A stretch of DNA of 64,000 nucleotides from CAWEFA01 sp963851385 (GCA_963851385.1 CAWKPE010000013.1:248001-312000), one strand, 5' to 3'; positions 9,101 through 19,899 are shown, counted from the first letter of the stretch. The notes: generated from the letters alone by a model not told the origin. Program-made: numbers and translations.

Positions 9101-11203
9101 ATGAATAAACTACAGCAGGATATTAAATATCTTCAAGGTGTTGGACCAAAAAGAGCGGAAATATTGAATAATGATATTTCAGTCTGTACTTTGGAAGACT
9201 TGTTGTATTACTTTCCTTATAAACATGTTGATAGATCAAGATTTTATAAAATAAGTGAACTGACTGCAGATTTACCCTACATACAAATAGTAGGTAAAAT
9301 CACTGGTTTTACTGAAATAGGTAAAAGCTATAAAAAAAGATTGTCAGCTCAATTTACTGATGGAACCGGTAAAATTGAACTGGTATGGTTTAAAGGAGTG
9401 AAATGGATTCAGGAATCTTATAAAACAGGCATAAATTACATTATATATGGGAAACCCGGTATTTTCGGAACACGCATAAACATAGCCCATCCTGAAATTG
9501 AAGAAGCAGATAAGCAGGATCAGTCAATCAAATCGACTTTACAGCCTTTCTATAATACTTCTGAAAGAATGAAAAATATTTTTCTTACTTCCAGGGTAAT
9601 TCATCGTTTGATTGGCGTGATAATAAAAAACTATTTGAAGGAAGTAAAAGAAAGTCTTCCGTCATATTTATTAAAAAACTGCAAACTTATTCCTTTGCAT
9701 GAAGCACTGCTTAATATACATTATCCACAGGGAACAGAATTATTGCGAAAAGCGGAATACAGATTGAAATTTGAAGAATTGTTTACAATTCAACTAAGCC
9801 TGCTTAAACAAAAGGCTTCTAGGGAGTCTGTCAATAAAGGCCTTGTTTTTACGAAAGTTGGTGATTACCTTAATTCATTCTACAAGCTCAATCTGAAGTT
9901 TGAACTTACCGAAGCTCAAAAAAGAGTTATAAAAGAAATCAGAAAAGACCTGGGTTCCGGGAAACAAATGAACAGACTGCTGCAGGGCGATGTTGGAAGT
10001 GGCAAAACATTAGTGGCTTTAATGGTCATGCTCATTGCACTTGATAATGGTTTTCAGACTTGCATTATGGCACCTACTGAAATTTTAGCTTTCCAGCACT
10101 TTGAAACGTTATCTAAAATGCTTGCTGGTCTAAATATCAGTATTAAACTTTTAACGGGATCAACTAAAAAAACTGAACGGCAGCAAATATTCAAAGGACT
10201 TGCAGACAGCAGTATTCAAATATTAATCGGTACTCACGCGCTAATTGAAGATACAGTTCAATTTAAAAATCTTGGATTGGTTATTATTGACGAACAACAT
10301 AGATTTGGAGTTGCTCAACGTGCAAAGCTCTGGCAGAAAAATGAAAATCCACCTCACATATTGGTAATGACTGCTACGCCCATTCCCCGGACTTTAGCTA
10401 TGACAGTTTATGGTGATCTGGATGTTTCTACTATAGATGAGTTACCTCCTGGACGGAAACCAATTTATACAAAACATATTGCCGGAACACAACGGTTAAA
10501 ACTTATAGAGTTGCTTAAAACGGAAATTGCAAAAGGACGGCAGGTTTATATTGTATATCCCTTGATAAAGGAATCAGAAAGTCTCGACTATAAAGCACTT
10601 GAAAATGGTTTTGAAACTATTATCAAATTGTTTCCTGTACCAAAATACCGGGTAAATATGGTTCATGGACAAATGAAACAATCTGAAAAAGATGCAGCTA
10701 TGAAAAACTTTGTTGAAGGGAAAACTCATATTATGGTTGCAACAACAGTGATAGAAGTGGGTGTTGATGTTCCCAATGCCTCGATAATGGTAATTGAAAG
10801 TGCTGAACGTTTTGGCCTTTCACAGTTGCATCAGCTTCGTGGACGTGTAGGTAGAGGTGCCGAACAAAGCTATTGTATATTATCTACATCTCATAAGCTC
10901 TCTGAAGAAGCCCGTAAACGTATTAATATTATGGAAGCTACAAATGATGGGTTTGAAATTGCAGAAGCTGATCTTAAATTACGCGGACCAGGAGATATTG
11001 AAGGTACCCAGCAAAGTGGCATGCCATTTAATCTGCGAATTGCACATCTTGGAAAGGATCAACAAATACTTCAATACGCTCGTGATATTGCTAATGGCAT
11101 AATTAGTTTAGATCCATCACTCAATAAGCCTGAAAATAGAGAACTCCGTGAACTTCTTTTAAAAACAAGGAAAGAAAATGTAAACTGGAGAATGATTAGC
11201 TGA
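9101..11203 (+). CDS. recG: ATP-dependent DNA helicase RecG
   Basis: RecG remodels stalled replication forks and branch-migrates Holliday junctions. The 700-residue protein is full length: an N-terminal wedge (OB-fold) domain starting YLQGVGPKRAE, Walker A GDVGSGKT at about 296-303, and the DEQH box at about 397-400 (VIIDEQHRFGVAQRAKL). The MTATPIPRTLAMTVYGDLD motif III region, the ERFGLSQLHQLRGRVGRG motif VI and the C-terminal TRG/helicase tail follow. It is an intact single gene, convergent with the OstA-like gene. An ACTTTGAACTTTAAAC microsatellite separates the two. Confidence 0.97.
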   Translation: MNKLQQDIKYLQGVGPKRAEILNNDISVCTLEDLLYYFPYKHVDRSRFYKISELTADLPYIQIVGKITGFTEIGKSYKKRLSAQFTDGTGKIELVWFKGVKWIQESYKTGINYIIYGKPGIFGTRINIAHPEIEEADKQDQSIKSTLQPFYNTSERMKNIFLTSRVIHRLIGVIIKNYLKEVKESLPSYLLKNCKLIPLHEALLNIHYPQGTELLRKAEYRLKFEELFTIQLSLLKQKASRESVNKGLVFTKVGDYLNSFYKLNLKFELTEAQKRVIKEIRKDLGSGKQMNRLLQGDVGSGKTLVALMVMLIALDNGFQTCIMAPTEILAFQHFETLSKMLAGLNISIKLLTGSTKKTERQQIFKGLADSSIQILIGTHALIEDTVQFKNLGLVIIDEQHRFGVAQRAKLWQKNENPPHILVMTATPIPRTLAMTVYGDLDVSTIDELPPGRKPIYTKHIAGTQRLKLIELLKTEIAKGRQVYIVYPLIKESESLDYKALENGFETIIKLFPVPKYRVNMVHGQMKQSEKDAAMKNFVEGKTHIMVATTVIEVGVDVPNASIMVIESAERFGLSQLHQLRGRVGRGAEQSYCILSTSHKLSEEARKRINIMEATNDGFEIAEADLKLRGPGDIEGTQQSGMPFNLRIAHLGKDQQILQYARDIANGIISLDPSLNKPENRELRELLLKTRKENVNWRMIS

Positions 11204-11278
11204 GAACGACAGCAGACAAACGACGGATGACAGAAGTTAGAAAAAAATAAACTTTGAACTTTAAACTTGAAACTATTT

Positions 11279-12808
11279 TTACTCTTCCTGCCAATTAAAA
11301 ATATCAAATCTTGAATTTGGACGGGATTTAGTGTACCACTTAAAATCTCTTAGTTTCAATTCTTCAGCAGGTGCTTTGTCCAAAGGATAAAGTATTGCAT
11401 CCGGCTTAGTCAAAAAAACTATCTTTTCTATTCTTTTATTTGCTCGATAAATTACGAGATCTGAACTTTCGGCTTTATTGACACCAACAATACTGTCATT
11501 CTTTTCTTTCACATAATAAACAGTTTCTCCATTTCCATTTACAGTTACTTTATATAACTCATCGTCTTTAAAGTAGCCGATCATTTTTCTGCCTTTAATT
11601 TGACTGTATTTACCAGAGTCTTCTTTTGATATTATAAATGAGTTGTTATAGAAATTAATTGTATTTGGTTTTTTATTTGCCAAATGCAATTCAATATATT
11701 CTGAAGTCATTTGATTTTGATTCGACCATAATACCGGTTTAATAAACATACGAATAGTTGAATCACCGGTTGTATAGGTAAGGGAGTCACTTTTCCCTTG
11801 CATATCCGACTTAAAAATTTTGACATGGTAATATGCCCGGATTGTTTTTTCTTTATTCAAACTATCGGCTAAAGATTTAAGAGTATCTGCATGAACAAAC
11901 ATAGTGTCTTTATCAGAAAACTGCATAAATACGGCACTATCAGTAATCATTGAATATTGAGGCTTTTCACAGTACCGTGCATAATTGCCTGTAATTATTA
12001 CCTGCTGAGTTGAATCAATAATCCAGATGTGCATAAAAGCTCTGCCAATGCCAGTATTTCTTTCATAATATAGACTGTCACCCTTGAGTAATTGTTTATC
12101 TGATTTAAGATAAGCGTTTTTGTAAAACTGGGAAATATTAGTTGCTGTGTTGTACCATCCATTTTCGCAATAAATATAATTTTCTTTTGATGTAATATCT
12201 GTGGGTCCAAAAAAATAAGCAATCTTGCTTACTGTATTATATTTGAGAGTATCTGATTTTATGATATATTTAGGGTTAATAATTACTACATTTTTCCTGT
12301 AATAAAAAAGTTTTTGTTTTGCATAATAGTATCCTATATTGCTGGTAAGCGTGTTTTCACCATTAATTATTTTTCCTCCATTGATATAATATCCAATATC
12401 TTCAGCAATTTTGAAATCAAGATATTCGGTAGTCAGGGTAATTTCTTTATCAATTAATTTTACTCTGTTTCTTACCTGTGCTAATTTTGTATTTCCATTA
12501 TAGGTTAATTTGTCTCCATATAAATGCAGCGTATCTCCCTGGTGTATGTTAACATTACTATAAGCATCTATTGTATTTTTTTCAGAATAGAAATAAGCTG
12601 AATCGCAGAACATAATTGTATTTTCATGTTTGAATTCTACATCACCCATAAGCTTTTTAGCGGCATTATTAGAGCGTTGGTCGAATTCTATAGAATTTGC
12701 ATGAACTATTTCAATTTGATGAATTTCCTGACCAATTACCACTAGTAAAGGAGAATTACTTAATAATAATAAAAATATCAGTATTACTTTCAACTTGCAG
12801 TGCATCAC
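11279..12808 (-). CDS. OstA/LptA-like periplasmic protein
   Basis: This 509-residue protein has a signal peptide (LIFLLLLSNSPLLVVIGQE) and repeated beta-jellyroll units typical of OstA/LptA-LptD N-domains (for example VEFKHENTIMFCDSAYFYSE and NVNIHQGDTLHLYGDKLTYN). Members carry or shield lipopolysaccharide between the membranes. This long OstA-like form is common in Bacteroidota, where it is distinct from LptD because it lacks the C-terminal barrel. It is the last gene of a leftward series with three PpiC-type folding factors, consistent with outer-membrane assembly. Confidence 0.8.
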   Translation of the reverse strand: MMHCKLKVILIFLLLLSNSPLLVVIGQEIHQIEIVHANSIEFDQRSNNAAKKLMGDVEFKHENTIMFCDSAYFYSEKNTIDAYSNVNIHQGDTLHLYGDKLTYNGNTKLAQVRNRVKLIDKEITLTTEYLDFKIAEDIGYYINGGKIINGENTLTSNIGYYYAKQKLFYYRKNVVIINPKYIIKSDTLKYNTVSKIAYFFGPTDITSKENYIYCENGWYNTATNISQFYKNAYLKSDKQLLKGDSLYYERNTGIGRAFMHIWIIDSTQQVIITGNYARYCEKPQYSMITDSAVFMQFSDKDTMFVHADTLKSLADSLNKEKTIRAYYHVKIFKSDMQGKSDSLTYTTGDSTIRMFIKPVLWSNQNQMTSEYIELHLANKKPNTINFYNNSFIISKEDSGKYSQIKGRKMIGYFKDDELYKVTVNGNGETVYYVKEKNDSIVGVNKAESSDLVIYRANKRIEKIVFLTKPDAILYPLDKAPAEELKLRDFKWYTKSRPNSRFDIFNWQEE

Positions 12809-12950
12809 TTTGTATTTGAAATAAATCTTTGGGCGTTGTGTTTAAATTTTAGACAGACGGCAACAAAATTTATAAAATTGAAATATTTGTTTTGAATATA
12901 AAATCAAAGAATCATTTTTCTAATATCCAGGTTCTTTATTACCTGAACTA

Positions 12951-14297
12951 TTAATCTTTTTTGAACCAACCATTACTTTTGAACTGGCATGATTTAAAAG
13001 AATCATCAATTCGGATATAAGTAACCTTTTGTTTTTCAGTTACCCAATCTGAGAGAATTTTTTGTTTTTGTGTTTCCATGGCTAAATCCTGCAACAATTG
13101 ATAATCATCATTGAGATTTGCTTTATGCGGCTCGGTTCTGGAAATTAATTTGATTACTTTGAAAACATCCTTTTTGTTGTCATCTTTACTCATAAAAGGT
13201 TCGGATATCTCATTAACCTTAAGTTTTTTTATAACATAATAATCTTCTTGCGTAAGTTGTTCAAACTCAAATTTAGTGGAACCATTCGCGGGATTAATTA
13301 CTTTACCACCACTAAGCCTGGAATTTTTATCTTCAGAAAAATATAAAGCAGCTTTTTCAAAAGACATACTATCGGCCTTAATATATTTTACAATAGTATC
13401 CAAACTTGAAAGAGCCTCTTTAATTTCTTTATCAGTAGCCTTGGGTTTCTTAAGAATATGTCTTGTATTTATACGATCATCAGATTTTCCAATAAGTTGA
13501 ATTATATGATATCCAAATTGAGTTTCAACAATATTTGAAACAGCATTCATTTTTAGACTAAATGCAGCTTTGGCATAATCGGGATCTAATTCTCCCTTAC
13601 TCATAAAACCAATTTCCCCACCATTTCTTGCAGAGGTAGCATCTTCGGAATATAAATATGCCAATGTTGAAAATTTTTCACCATCAATAACACGTTTCCG
13701 CAAACCAAGTAATTCTTGTTTTATCTGGTAAATTGATTGTTCAGTGTATGGAGGATATTTAACAATTTGCAAATATTCAACTTGAGAATTAACTAAAGGA
13801 ATACTATCTTGAGGAAGGCTATTATAATATTCTTTGACCTCAGTTGGAGTAATTTTTACATCACCGGTAATTTCTCCCTGCATTTTTTGCATGAGCAGTT
13901 GTTCTTTCAAGGGTTCTCTCATATCTTCCTTAATCTGGAATAAAGATCTCTTATAATAATCCTCGAGTTTTTCTTTTGAACCAGCTTGATCGATAAAATA
14001 CTTTATACGGTTTTCAAGTTGCATATTTACCGTAGCATCACTTATCTCTATACTATCTAATTTAGCCTGATTAACTACAAGTTTCTGTACCAGAAAATTC
14101 TCAAATATTTCACATTTGTCAGCTTTCTGATGTTGAGCCTGAAGCATGAGATATTGATTCTCAATATCAGATTGTAATATTTCGCTTCCTCCAACGATAG
14201 CTACTATTTTATCTACAATTACTTTTTCCTGGGAAAGAAGTTGTAAGGGTGTTAATGCCAAAAGTAAGGCTAAACTTTTTGTCGATGATATCATCAA
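12951..14297 (-). CDS. SurA-like PpiC peptidyl-prolyl isomerase
   Basis: The 448-residue protein has a signal peptide (STKSLALLLALTPLQLLSQE), a SurA N-terminal helical chaperone region (KIVAIVGGSEILQSDIEN), and a parvulin domain near residues 175-275 with FSTLAYLYSEDATSARNGGE and FGYHIIQLIGK. A second, weaker parvulin-like repeat follows (MSFEKAALYFSEDKNSRLSG). SurA-type proteins chaperone outer-membrane barrels in the periplasm. The start directly abuts the stop of the upstream 282-residue relative, so the two are probably co-translated. Confidence 0.88.
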   Translation of the reverse strand: MMISSTKSLALLLALTPLQLLSQEKVIVDKIVAIVGGSEILQSDIENQYLMLQAQHQKADKCEIFENFLVQKLVVNQAKLDSIEISDATVNMQLENRIKYFIDQAGSKEKLEDYYKRSLFQIKEDMREPLKEQLLMQKMQGEITGDVKITPTEVKEYYNSLPQDSIPLVNSQVEYLQIVKYPPYTEQSIYQIKQELLGLRKRVIDGEKFSTLAYLYSEDATSARNGGEIGFMSKGELDPDYAKAAFSLKMNAVSNIVETQFGYHIIQLIGKSDDRINTRHILKKPKATDKEIKEALSSLDTIVKYIKADSMSFEKAALYFSEDKNSRLSGGKVINPANGSTKFEFEQLTQEDYYVIKKLKVNEISEPFMSKDDNKKDVFKVIKLISRTEPHKANLNDDYQLLQDLAMETQKQKILSDWVTEKQKVTYIRIDDSFKSCQFKSNGWFKKD

Positions 14298-15146
14298 TTA
14301 ATTTTTATATATAGTGAAGTTGTTACGATCAATTGCATCAAAATAGATCTTATTTTCCAGATCATTTATCAGCTTTTGTTTTCTTTTTAGCAAAATAATA
14401 CTCTTAATATCGCTTTCGACCAATTTTAAAGGTGTAATTGAACCCTTTAGTTTGTAATCTTTAATATTTAATAAATATAAAAAAATAGAATCTTTCATAT
14501 CGAAAAATTTACCGCTTTTTAAGAATAATTCATTATTTGAAATTTCAACGGGCAAAAGCATCTTTATATTATCGAAATTTGCCCATTCATCTTTAAAATA
14601 TTCATATTTAATACCGTGCTGGAGACAATATCCTTCAAGTAGTTTAGTATTTTCGGCTGTCTCAGAACGCATCCATTCTTTTACTTTATCAATATTAGCT
14701 GAACGCAATAATAGTTTTATATATTGTGCCTTGACAATATCATAATTTAAAATGAAATTAGAGGTATTGCTATTGAAATATTCAATTATTTCTTCTGGTT
14801 TGACAGTTGTATCAAGCTTTTCCTTAATGAGTTTTTGTTCATATTTAAAAATAATTAATGAAGTCCTGTATTCATCCAATTCTTTGTTAACATTTTTTTC
14901 CTCATCAGTTAAATTTAGTTCAGCTTTTTGAAGTATTAGCTGTTTGCGTATCCATTTTTCAGCAAGGCTGGCAACCATAATCATGCTATCACTCTTGGAA
15001 AAACCTGGTTTAATGAGTCCTCTAAGTTCCGACGAATATAAATACTGATTCCCTACTTTAGCTAAAGGCTTTTCCTTATCATTTTCATGAAATCCGGAAC
15101 ACCATCTTGAGAAAAAGGCCAACGATATAAAAAGCAGGTATTTCAT
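14298..15146 (-). CDS. SurA-like chaperone lacking a parvulin domain
   Basis: The 282-residue exported protein begins with a hydrophobic leader ending at a Cys (LLFISLAFFSRWC), so it may be a lipoprotein. It then has the helical N-terminal pattern of SurA/PpiC proteins (LAKVGNQYLYSSELRGLI, RKQLILQKAELNLTDEE). The catalytic parvulin motifs seen in both neighbours (an SxDxxxxxGGxxG loop and FGYHII) are missing. Its place between two PpiC isomerases suggests a non-catalytic holdase paralogue acting on the same outer-membrane clients. This is inferred from context. Confidence 0.65.
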   Translation of the reverse strand: MKYLLFISLAFFSRWCSGFHENDKEKPLAKVGNQYLYSSELRGLIKPGFSKSDSMIMVASLAEKWIRKQLILQKAELNLTDEEKNVNKELDEYRTSLIIFKYEQKLIKEKLDTTVKPEEIIEYFNSNTSNFILNYDIVKAQYIKLLLRSANIDKVKEWMRSETAENTKLLEGYCLQHGIKYEYFKDEWANFDNIKMLLPVEISNNELFLKSGKFFDMKDSIFLYLLNIKDYKLKGSITPLKLVESDIKSIILLKRKQKLINDLENKIYFDAIDRNNFTIYKN

Positions 15147-15225
15147 GTAAATTATCTTATTTGAACATTATGAATCAAATTTTCATATAGTATAATATTG
15201 AAAAAGCTCATAATTTCATTAATAA

Positions 15226-17193
15226 TTAAATGGAATTGAGCAACTTTTCGTTAATAACAACTTTATACTTTTTGTGAAGTTCTGCTAAATATAATTTTTC
15301 AAGATATGCTTGATAATCAGCTATACAAATTCCTTTTACTTCTTGCATACTTTTTTGTTCAGGAGCTACCAAAGCTTTTTTTACAAAAAAACCAAATTTG
15401 CCGTCCTTTAAAATTATTTTGGAAATACCAACATTCCATCCAATACTATCAAGGATTATGTTATCGCCTTTTTCAAAAAGAGAATCCATTACATTGATAC
15501 ATGATTTTGCAGAATCACCTTTACATACTTTAGCAAGAATATCTTTAGCTTTAATTTTTCCCAATTTATAATCCTCAGCAAGTTTATAAGCCTCATCTGT
15601 CAATGACTTATTAGTTGAAGTAACTACAAGCGCTCTCACTCTTTCGCCCCATTTATATTGTTCTTTATGCTCCTGATAGTATTTTTCCAAACCTATACTG
15701 TCTTTTGCAGCCTGGGTCCATATTTTATCTTCCATAAGATTAAATAGTAAAATACCATCATGATATTCCTGAACAAGATATCTGAAATCAGGATATTTTT
15801 CTTCGAGGCGAGATTTTTCAAATTCAAGAATTTTATTGTTTACATATTCTTTATACACTTCATCTATAAGCATTTTGTAAGGTATTGCTTTTCGAGCATG
15901 TTGTACTAAAACAATATAATCGGCAAAATCTTTAACCGAATATGACTTATTTGCTAATTTAAAAAGAGTACTTGTCTTAAGATCATTAGCTTTAGAATCA
16001 TTCCACTTGCCCTTAAAAATACTGCTATCCAGCATTGGCAATAATAAATTTATTTTTTCCTGGTCATCTTTAAAACCAATTTCATTCTTTACTTTAGATA
16101 TTAAAGCATATTGCCCCATCTTTGATCTTTCATCACGTAAAAACTTTTGTTTAATCTGATCTTTTAAATTGTCATAACTTGAAATTTCACGATGAGAGAT
16201 TCTCTTAATTATATGATATCCAAAAGTTGTCCTAATAGGTTCAGATATTTCCCCATCTTTACCAAGTGCAAAAGCTGCATTTTCGAATTCAGGTATCATC
16301 TGCCCATTACCAAACCAGTCAAGTTCTCCTCCAATACCTGCTGAACGACGATCATCTGAATATTTCTTAGCCAAGTCTGCAAAATTTTCACCTGCCTGAA
16401 TACGCTTATAAATTTCATTTATTTTATTTCTTGCTGAATCAATTGCAGCCGTTGAAGAATTTTCCGGGAATGCTACCATAATATGTGCAACTTTTAATTC
16501 GCCACGAGAAGGTCTGCTGTCCAATAACTGGAGTATATGATAACCATTACGACTGCGAACAGGCAATGATATTTCATTTAACTTCAGGCCATATACAGCA
16601 TGTTCTATAGGATACCAGACCTGAAATGCAGAAATATATCCCATATTTCCTTTCTTGTTTTTTGAAAATTGGTCATCTGAATATTTTGGCACAAGCGAAT
16701 CCCATGTTTCTCCTTTAATTAGCTTTTCTCTTATATCATATGCTTTCTTATATGCAATAAGTGTATCTGCAGGTGAAGCATTCTGACTGACTCTAATAAA
16801 TATCTGGCGGAATTCAACGTCTTCTTTCATTCTGTTATATGCTTCATGCATTAACCTGTTCTCAGTAATAGTATCTGTAAGGTAGGGTTTTGACAATTGG
16901 TCACGATAACTATTAAATTCTTTTAAGAAAGATTTAACTGTATCCATTCCCAGATGTTCTGCTTCTATTACTTTTAGCTTATAATTGACAAACATATCCA
17001 TGTATTCACTAATGCTCTTGTGATCATTTGCAATTTGTGAATTGTTTTTATGATAAATTCTTAAGAATTCAGATTTTGTTACGTTTTGATTGTCTACAGT
17101 AAGAATAATTGGATCATTACTTTTTGATCGAGAAAATAAATTAAACGGAATGAGCAATACTAGAAAAATGCTCTTAAATACTATTTTTTTCAT
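15226..17193 (-). CDS. Double-parvulin peptidyl-prolyl isomerase
   Basis: The 655-residue protein has a signal peptide (FKSIFLVLLIPFNLFSRS), a SurA-type chaperone N-region, and two consecutive parvulin domains. The first is near residues 120-220 (KYSDDQFSKNKKGNMGYISA, RNGYHILQLLDSRPSRGELK). The second is near 225-330 (KKYSDDRRSAGIGGELDWFG, FGYHIIKRISHRE). A long C-terminal helical region with no recognised domain follows. It acts in periplasmic folding of outer-membrane or secreted proteins. It is downstream of guaB and upstream of the two smaller SurA relatives. Confidence 0.88.
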   Translation of the reverse strand: MKKIVFKSIFLVLLIPFNLFSRSKSNDPIILTVDNQNVTKSEFLRIYHKNNSQIANDHKSISEYMDMFVNYKLKVIEAEHLGMDTVKSFLKEFNSYRDQLSKPYLTDTITENRLMHEAYNRMKEDVEFRQIFIRVSQNASPADTLIAYKKAYDIREKLIKGETWDSLVPKYSDDQFSKNKKGNMGYISAFQVWYPIEHAVYGLKLNEISLPVRSRNGYHILQLLDSRPSRGELKVAHIMVAFPENSSTAAIDSARNKINEIYKRIQAGENFADLAKKYSDDRRSAGIGGELDWFGNGQMIPEFENAAFALGKDGEISEPIRTTFGYHIIKRISHREISSYDNLKDQIKQKFLRDERSKMGQYALISKVKNEIGFKDDQEKINLLLPMLDSSIFKGKWNDSKANDLKTSTLFKLANKSYSVKDFADYIVLVQHARKAIPYKMLIDEVYKEYVNNKILEFEKSRLEEKYPDFRYLVQEYHDGILLFNLMEDKIWTQAAKDSIGLEKYYQEHKEQYKWGERVRALVVTSTNKSLTDEAYKLAEDYKLGKIKAKDILAKVCKGDSAKSCINVMDSLFEKGDNIILDSIGWNVGISKIILKDGKFGFFVKKALVAPEQKSMQEVKGICIADYQAYLEKLYLAELHKKYKVVINEKLLNSI

Positions 17194-17310
17194 TTGTTTT
17201 AAAAATTATATTGATTAATAATTAATTTGTTTTTTGTTCATAATTCTGATTTAGAGATTTATTATTCAATAAATACTCTTTTGTATATTCACTTTGTCCC
17301 GTCACATTCA

Positions 17311-18780
17311 TTATCTACTGTAATTTGGTGCTTCCCTGGTAATTGTTACATCATGCGGATGGCTTTCTATTAATCCTGAATGAGTAATTCTTACAAACTT
17401 AGCATTATGCAAAGCCGGAATATTAATTGTTCCGCAATAACCCATGCCGGCACGTAACCCTCCAATAAGCTGATATATTACTTCAGAAAGTAATCCTTTA
17501 TAAGGAACTCTTGCTTCAATACCTTCAGGTACAAGCTTTTTAATATCGTCTTCCACATCCTGAAAATATCTGTCTTTAGACCCTTGTTGCATGGCTTCAA
17601 TAGAACCCATACCACGATATGATTTGTATTTTCTTCCATTATAAATAATAGTATCGCCTGGCGATTCTTCAACTCCGGCTAAGAGTGATCCTGTCATAAT
17701 ACTTGAAGCACCAGCCGCAAGTGCTTTTACAATATCACCTGAATAACGAATGCCTCCATCAGCAATAACCGGCACACCAGAACCCTTTAAAACCTTAGCC
17801 ACATCATAAATAGCGGATAATTGAGGTACGCCGACACCGGCAATAATTCGGGTAGTGCATATAGATCCTGGCCCAATGCCAACTTTAATTGCATCGGCAC
17901 CTGCCTTTAATAGTTCTTTTGCAGCTTCAGCAGTTGCAATATTACCGCATATTAAATCCAAATTTGGAAAACGTTTGCGGGCTTCTTTTAATGTATTAAT
18001 GACATCCTTTTGATGACCATGTGCAGTATCTATAATAATGGCATCAACATCTGCTTGAATGAGGGCTTCCATTCTATCAAAAGTATTGCTTGTAACAGTT
18101 ACTGCTGCTGCAACTCTTAATCTTCCTTTATTGTCTTTGCAAGAGTTTGGCCTGTCTTTTGTTTTAGTGATATCTTTATAAGTTATTAATCCTATAAGTT
18201 TGCCGTTTTCGTCAATAATAGGTAATTTTTCGATTTTATGTTTTTGCAAAATATCCGCAGCATGCTCAAGATCGGTTTTCTGGGAAATACTTATTATATT
18301 TTCACGTGTCATGACTTCACTAATGGGCCGCTTCATATTTTGTTCAAACCTTAAATCGCGGTTGGTAACAATTCCTATCAATTTTTTATCTTCATCAACA
18401 ACAGGAATACCACCAATTTTATTTTCAGCCATTAATCCCAGAGCATCAGCAACTGTTGCATTTTTATGAATTGTCACAGGATCAAAAATCATTACATTTT
18501 CTGCTCTTTTTACTTTCTTAACTTCTCTTGCCTGCTCTTCAATACTTAAATTTTTATGTATTACACCTAACCCTCCTTCCCGTGCTATTGCAATGGCAAG
18601 TGCAGCTTCAGTAACAGTATCCATTGCAGCAGATACAATTGGAGTCTTTAATTTAATATTACGTGAAAATAAAGTTGAAATGTCAACTTCTCTTGGTAAT
18701 ACTTCGGAATATGCCGGTAACAGTAAAACATCATCAAAGGTTAAACCTTCACCAATTATTCTATCTTGATTAAATGACAT
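17311..18780 (-). CDS. guaB: IMP dehydrogenase
   Basis: GuaB oxidises IMP to XMP with NAD+, the committed step to GMP. At 489 residues it is full length: N-terminal barrel half (LTFDDVLLLPAYSEVLPREV), a Bateman module of two CBS domains at about 95-210 (MTRENIISISQKTDLEHAAD), and the catalytic loop GIGPGSICTTRI with the nucleophile near Cys308. Next come the GGIRYSGDIVKALAAGA phosphate-binding region and the YRGMGSIEAM flap. Upstream (minus strand) TAATTTGG near 18815, with TTG about 19 bases further upstream, is a possible promoter. Confidence 0.97.
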   Translation of the reverse strand: MSFNQDRIIGEGLTFDDVLLLPAYSEVLPREVDISTLFSRNIKLKTPIVSAAMDTVTEAALAIAIAREGGLGVIHKNLSIEEQAREVKKVKRAENVMIFDPVTIHKNATVADALGLMAENKIGGIPVVDEDKKLIGIVTNRDLRFEQNMKRPISEVMTRENIISISQKTDLEHAADILQKHKIEKLPIIDENGKLIGLITYKDITKTKDRPNSCKDNKGRLRVAAAVTVTSNTFDRMEALIQADVDAIIIDTAHGHQKDVINTLKEARKRFPNLDLICGNIATAEAAKELLKAGADAIKVGIGPGSICTTRIIAGVGVPQLSAIYDVAKVLKGSGVPVIADGGIRYSGDIVKALAAGASSIMTGSLLAGVEESPGDTIIYNGRKYKSYRGMGSIEAMQQGSKDRYFQDVEDDIKKLVPEGIEARVPYKGLLSEVIYQLIGGLRAGMGYCGTINIPALHNAKFVRITHSGLIESHPHDVTITREAPNYSR

Positions 18781-19084
18781 TTTCCAGAAATTATTAGTTT
18801 AAAATTGCGCCAAATTACAAAAAAATTAGCATATACAACGCATAAAAATATATTTGGCTAAAATAACTCCATTTATCTGATTATATTTTAATATAAAATA
18901 TAAACTACTTAAACTCAAAAAAAGTATAGATTTAATATTAAAATATTATTTACCATTTTCTTTAATAAATTTGAACAAATTGTATATTAGGATTTTTAAA
19001 TATAAATCCATTATTTTCTTTAAAAATCTATATTTTTATCTGAATATTGCAAACATTTAATTTGCACTAATAATTGTAGCTTGT
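18781..19084. other. AT-rich divergent intergenic region
   Basis: Between the leftward guaB and the rightward DUF3108 gene the sequence is very A/T rich and has no open frame or strong hairpin. It presumably holds both divergent promoters. Only the guaB-side TAATTTGG box is recognisable. Confidence 0.4.
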
Positions 19085-19899
19085 GATAAGATAGCTTTTA
19101 TAATTGTTTTTTTGCTTTGCATCAACTTAAATAATTCTCAATGCCAATGTTCTATAAAAAATTCAGCATTTTCAAATGATGAAAAAATTGAATATGAAGT
19201 TGTTTATAATTGGGGAATAATATGGATTGCTGCCGGTAAAGTTACATTTTCAGTAAAAAGTAATGAATATCAATGGGCAAGACTGTTTATCAAATCGATG
19301 CTTTTGGAACTACTTACAGAGGATATGATTGGTTCTTTAAAGTAAGAGATTATTTTCATGCATACGTTGATACTGCTTCCTTTGAACCACTTTGGGCCGA
19401 GCGCAATTCCAGTGATGGTGGTTATAAGACCTACGAAAACTATGTTTTCAATGAGCCATCTAAAACGATTTATTCAGTAGTAAAAACAAACAATAACCCT
19501 ATTCATTTGGATACTCTTGCCATGAAGGGTTGTATTTACGATATTTTGACGGCAGCTTTTCATGCACGTAACATTGACTATTCTAATATTAAAACAAAAT
19601 GAAAAATTTCCATTATGGGTTCTAATTAGATGGAAAGGTATATCCTACTTTATATCCGCTATTTAGGAAAGGAAATAATTACAGGGTTAAAGGATCAAAA
19701 ATATAATTGCATCAAATTGTCTTCAGCTATGATTGAAGGTACAATTTTTAAAAGTGGTGAAGATTTAATTATTTGGATTACCGATGATAAAAATCATTTG
19801 CCAATACTTTTGCAGGCTAAAATTTTAGTTGGTTCTGTAAAAGCTTTATTATTAAATGCTGAAAACTTAAGAAATCCTTTTACATCAAAGGTTAAATAA
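19085..19899 (+). pseudogene. DUF3108 periplasmic protein, multiply frameshifted
   Basis: Pieces in different frames together read as a DUF3108 protein, an exported beta-barrel-like protein of unknown role. They are a hydrophobic leader (KIAFIIVFLLCINLNNSQC), EKIEYEVVYNWGIIWIAAGK, GKTVYQIDAFGTTYRGYDWF, AFHARNIDYSNI, LYIRYLGKEIITGLKDQKYN and ILVGSVKALLLNAENLRNPF. One base appears lost near 19272. Single extra bases at 19600, 19628 and 19647 would, if skipped, restore EKFPLWVLI-DGKVYP-LYIRYLG. No ATG is seen before the leader, so the start is also uncertain. This is the most damaged gene of the yicC-gmk-nadD neighbourhood. Confidence 0.75.
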
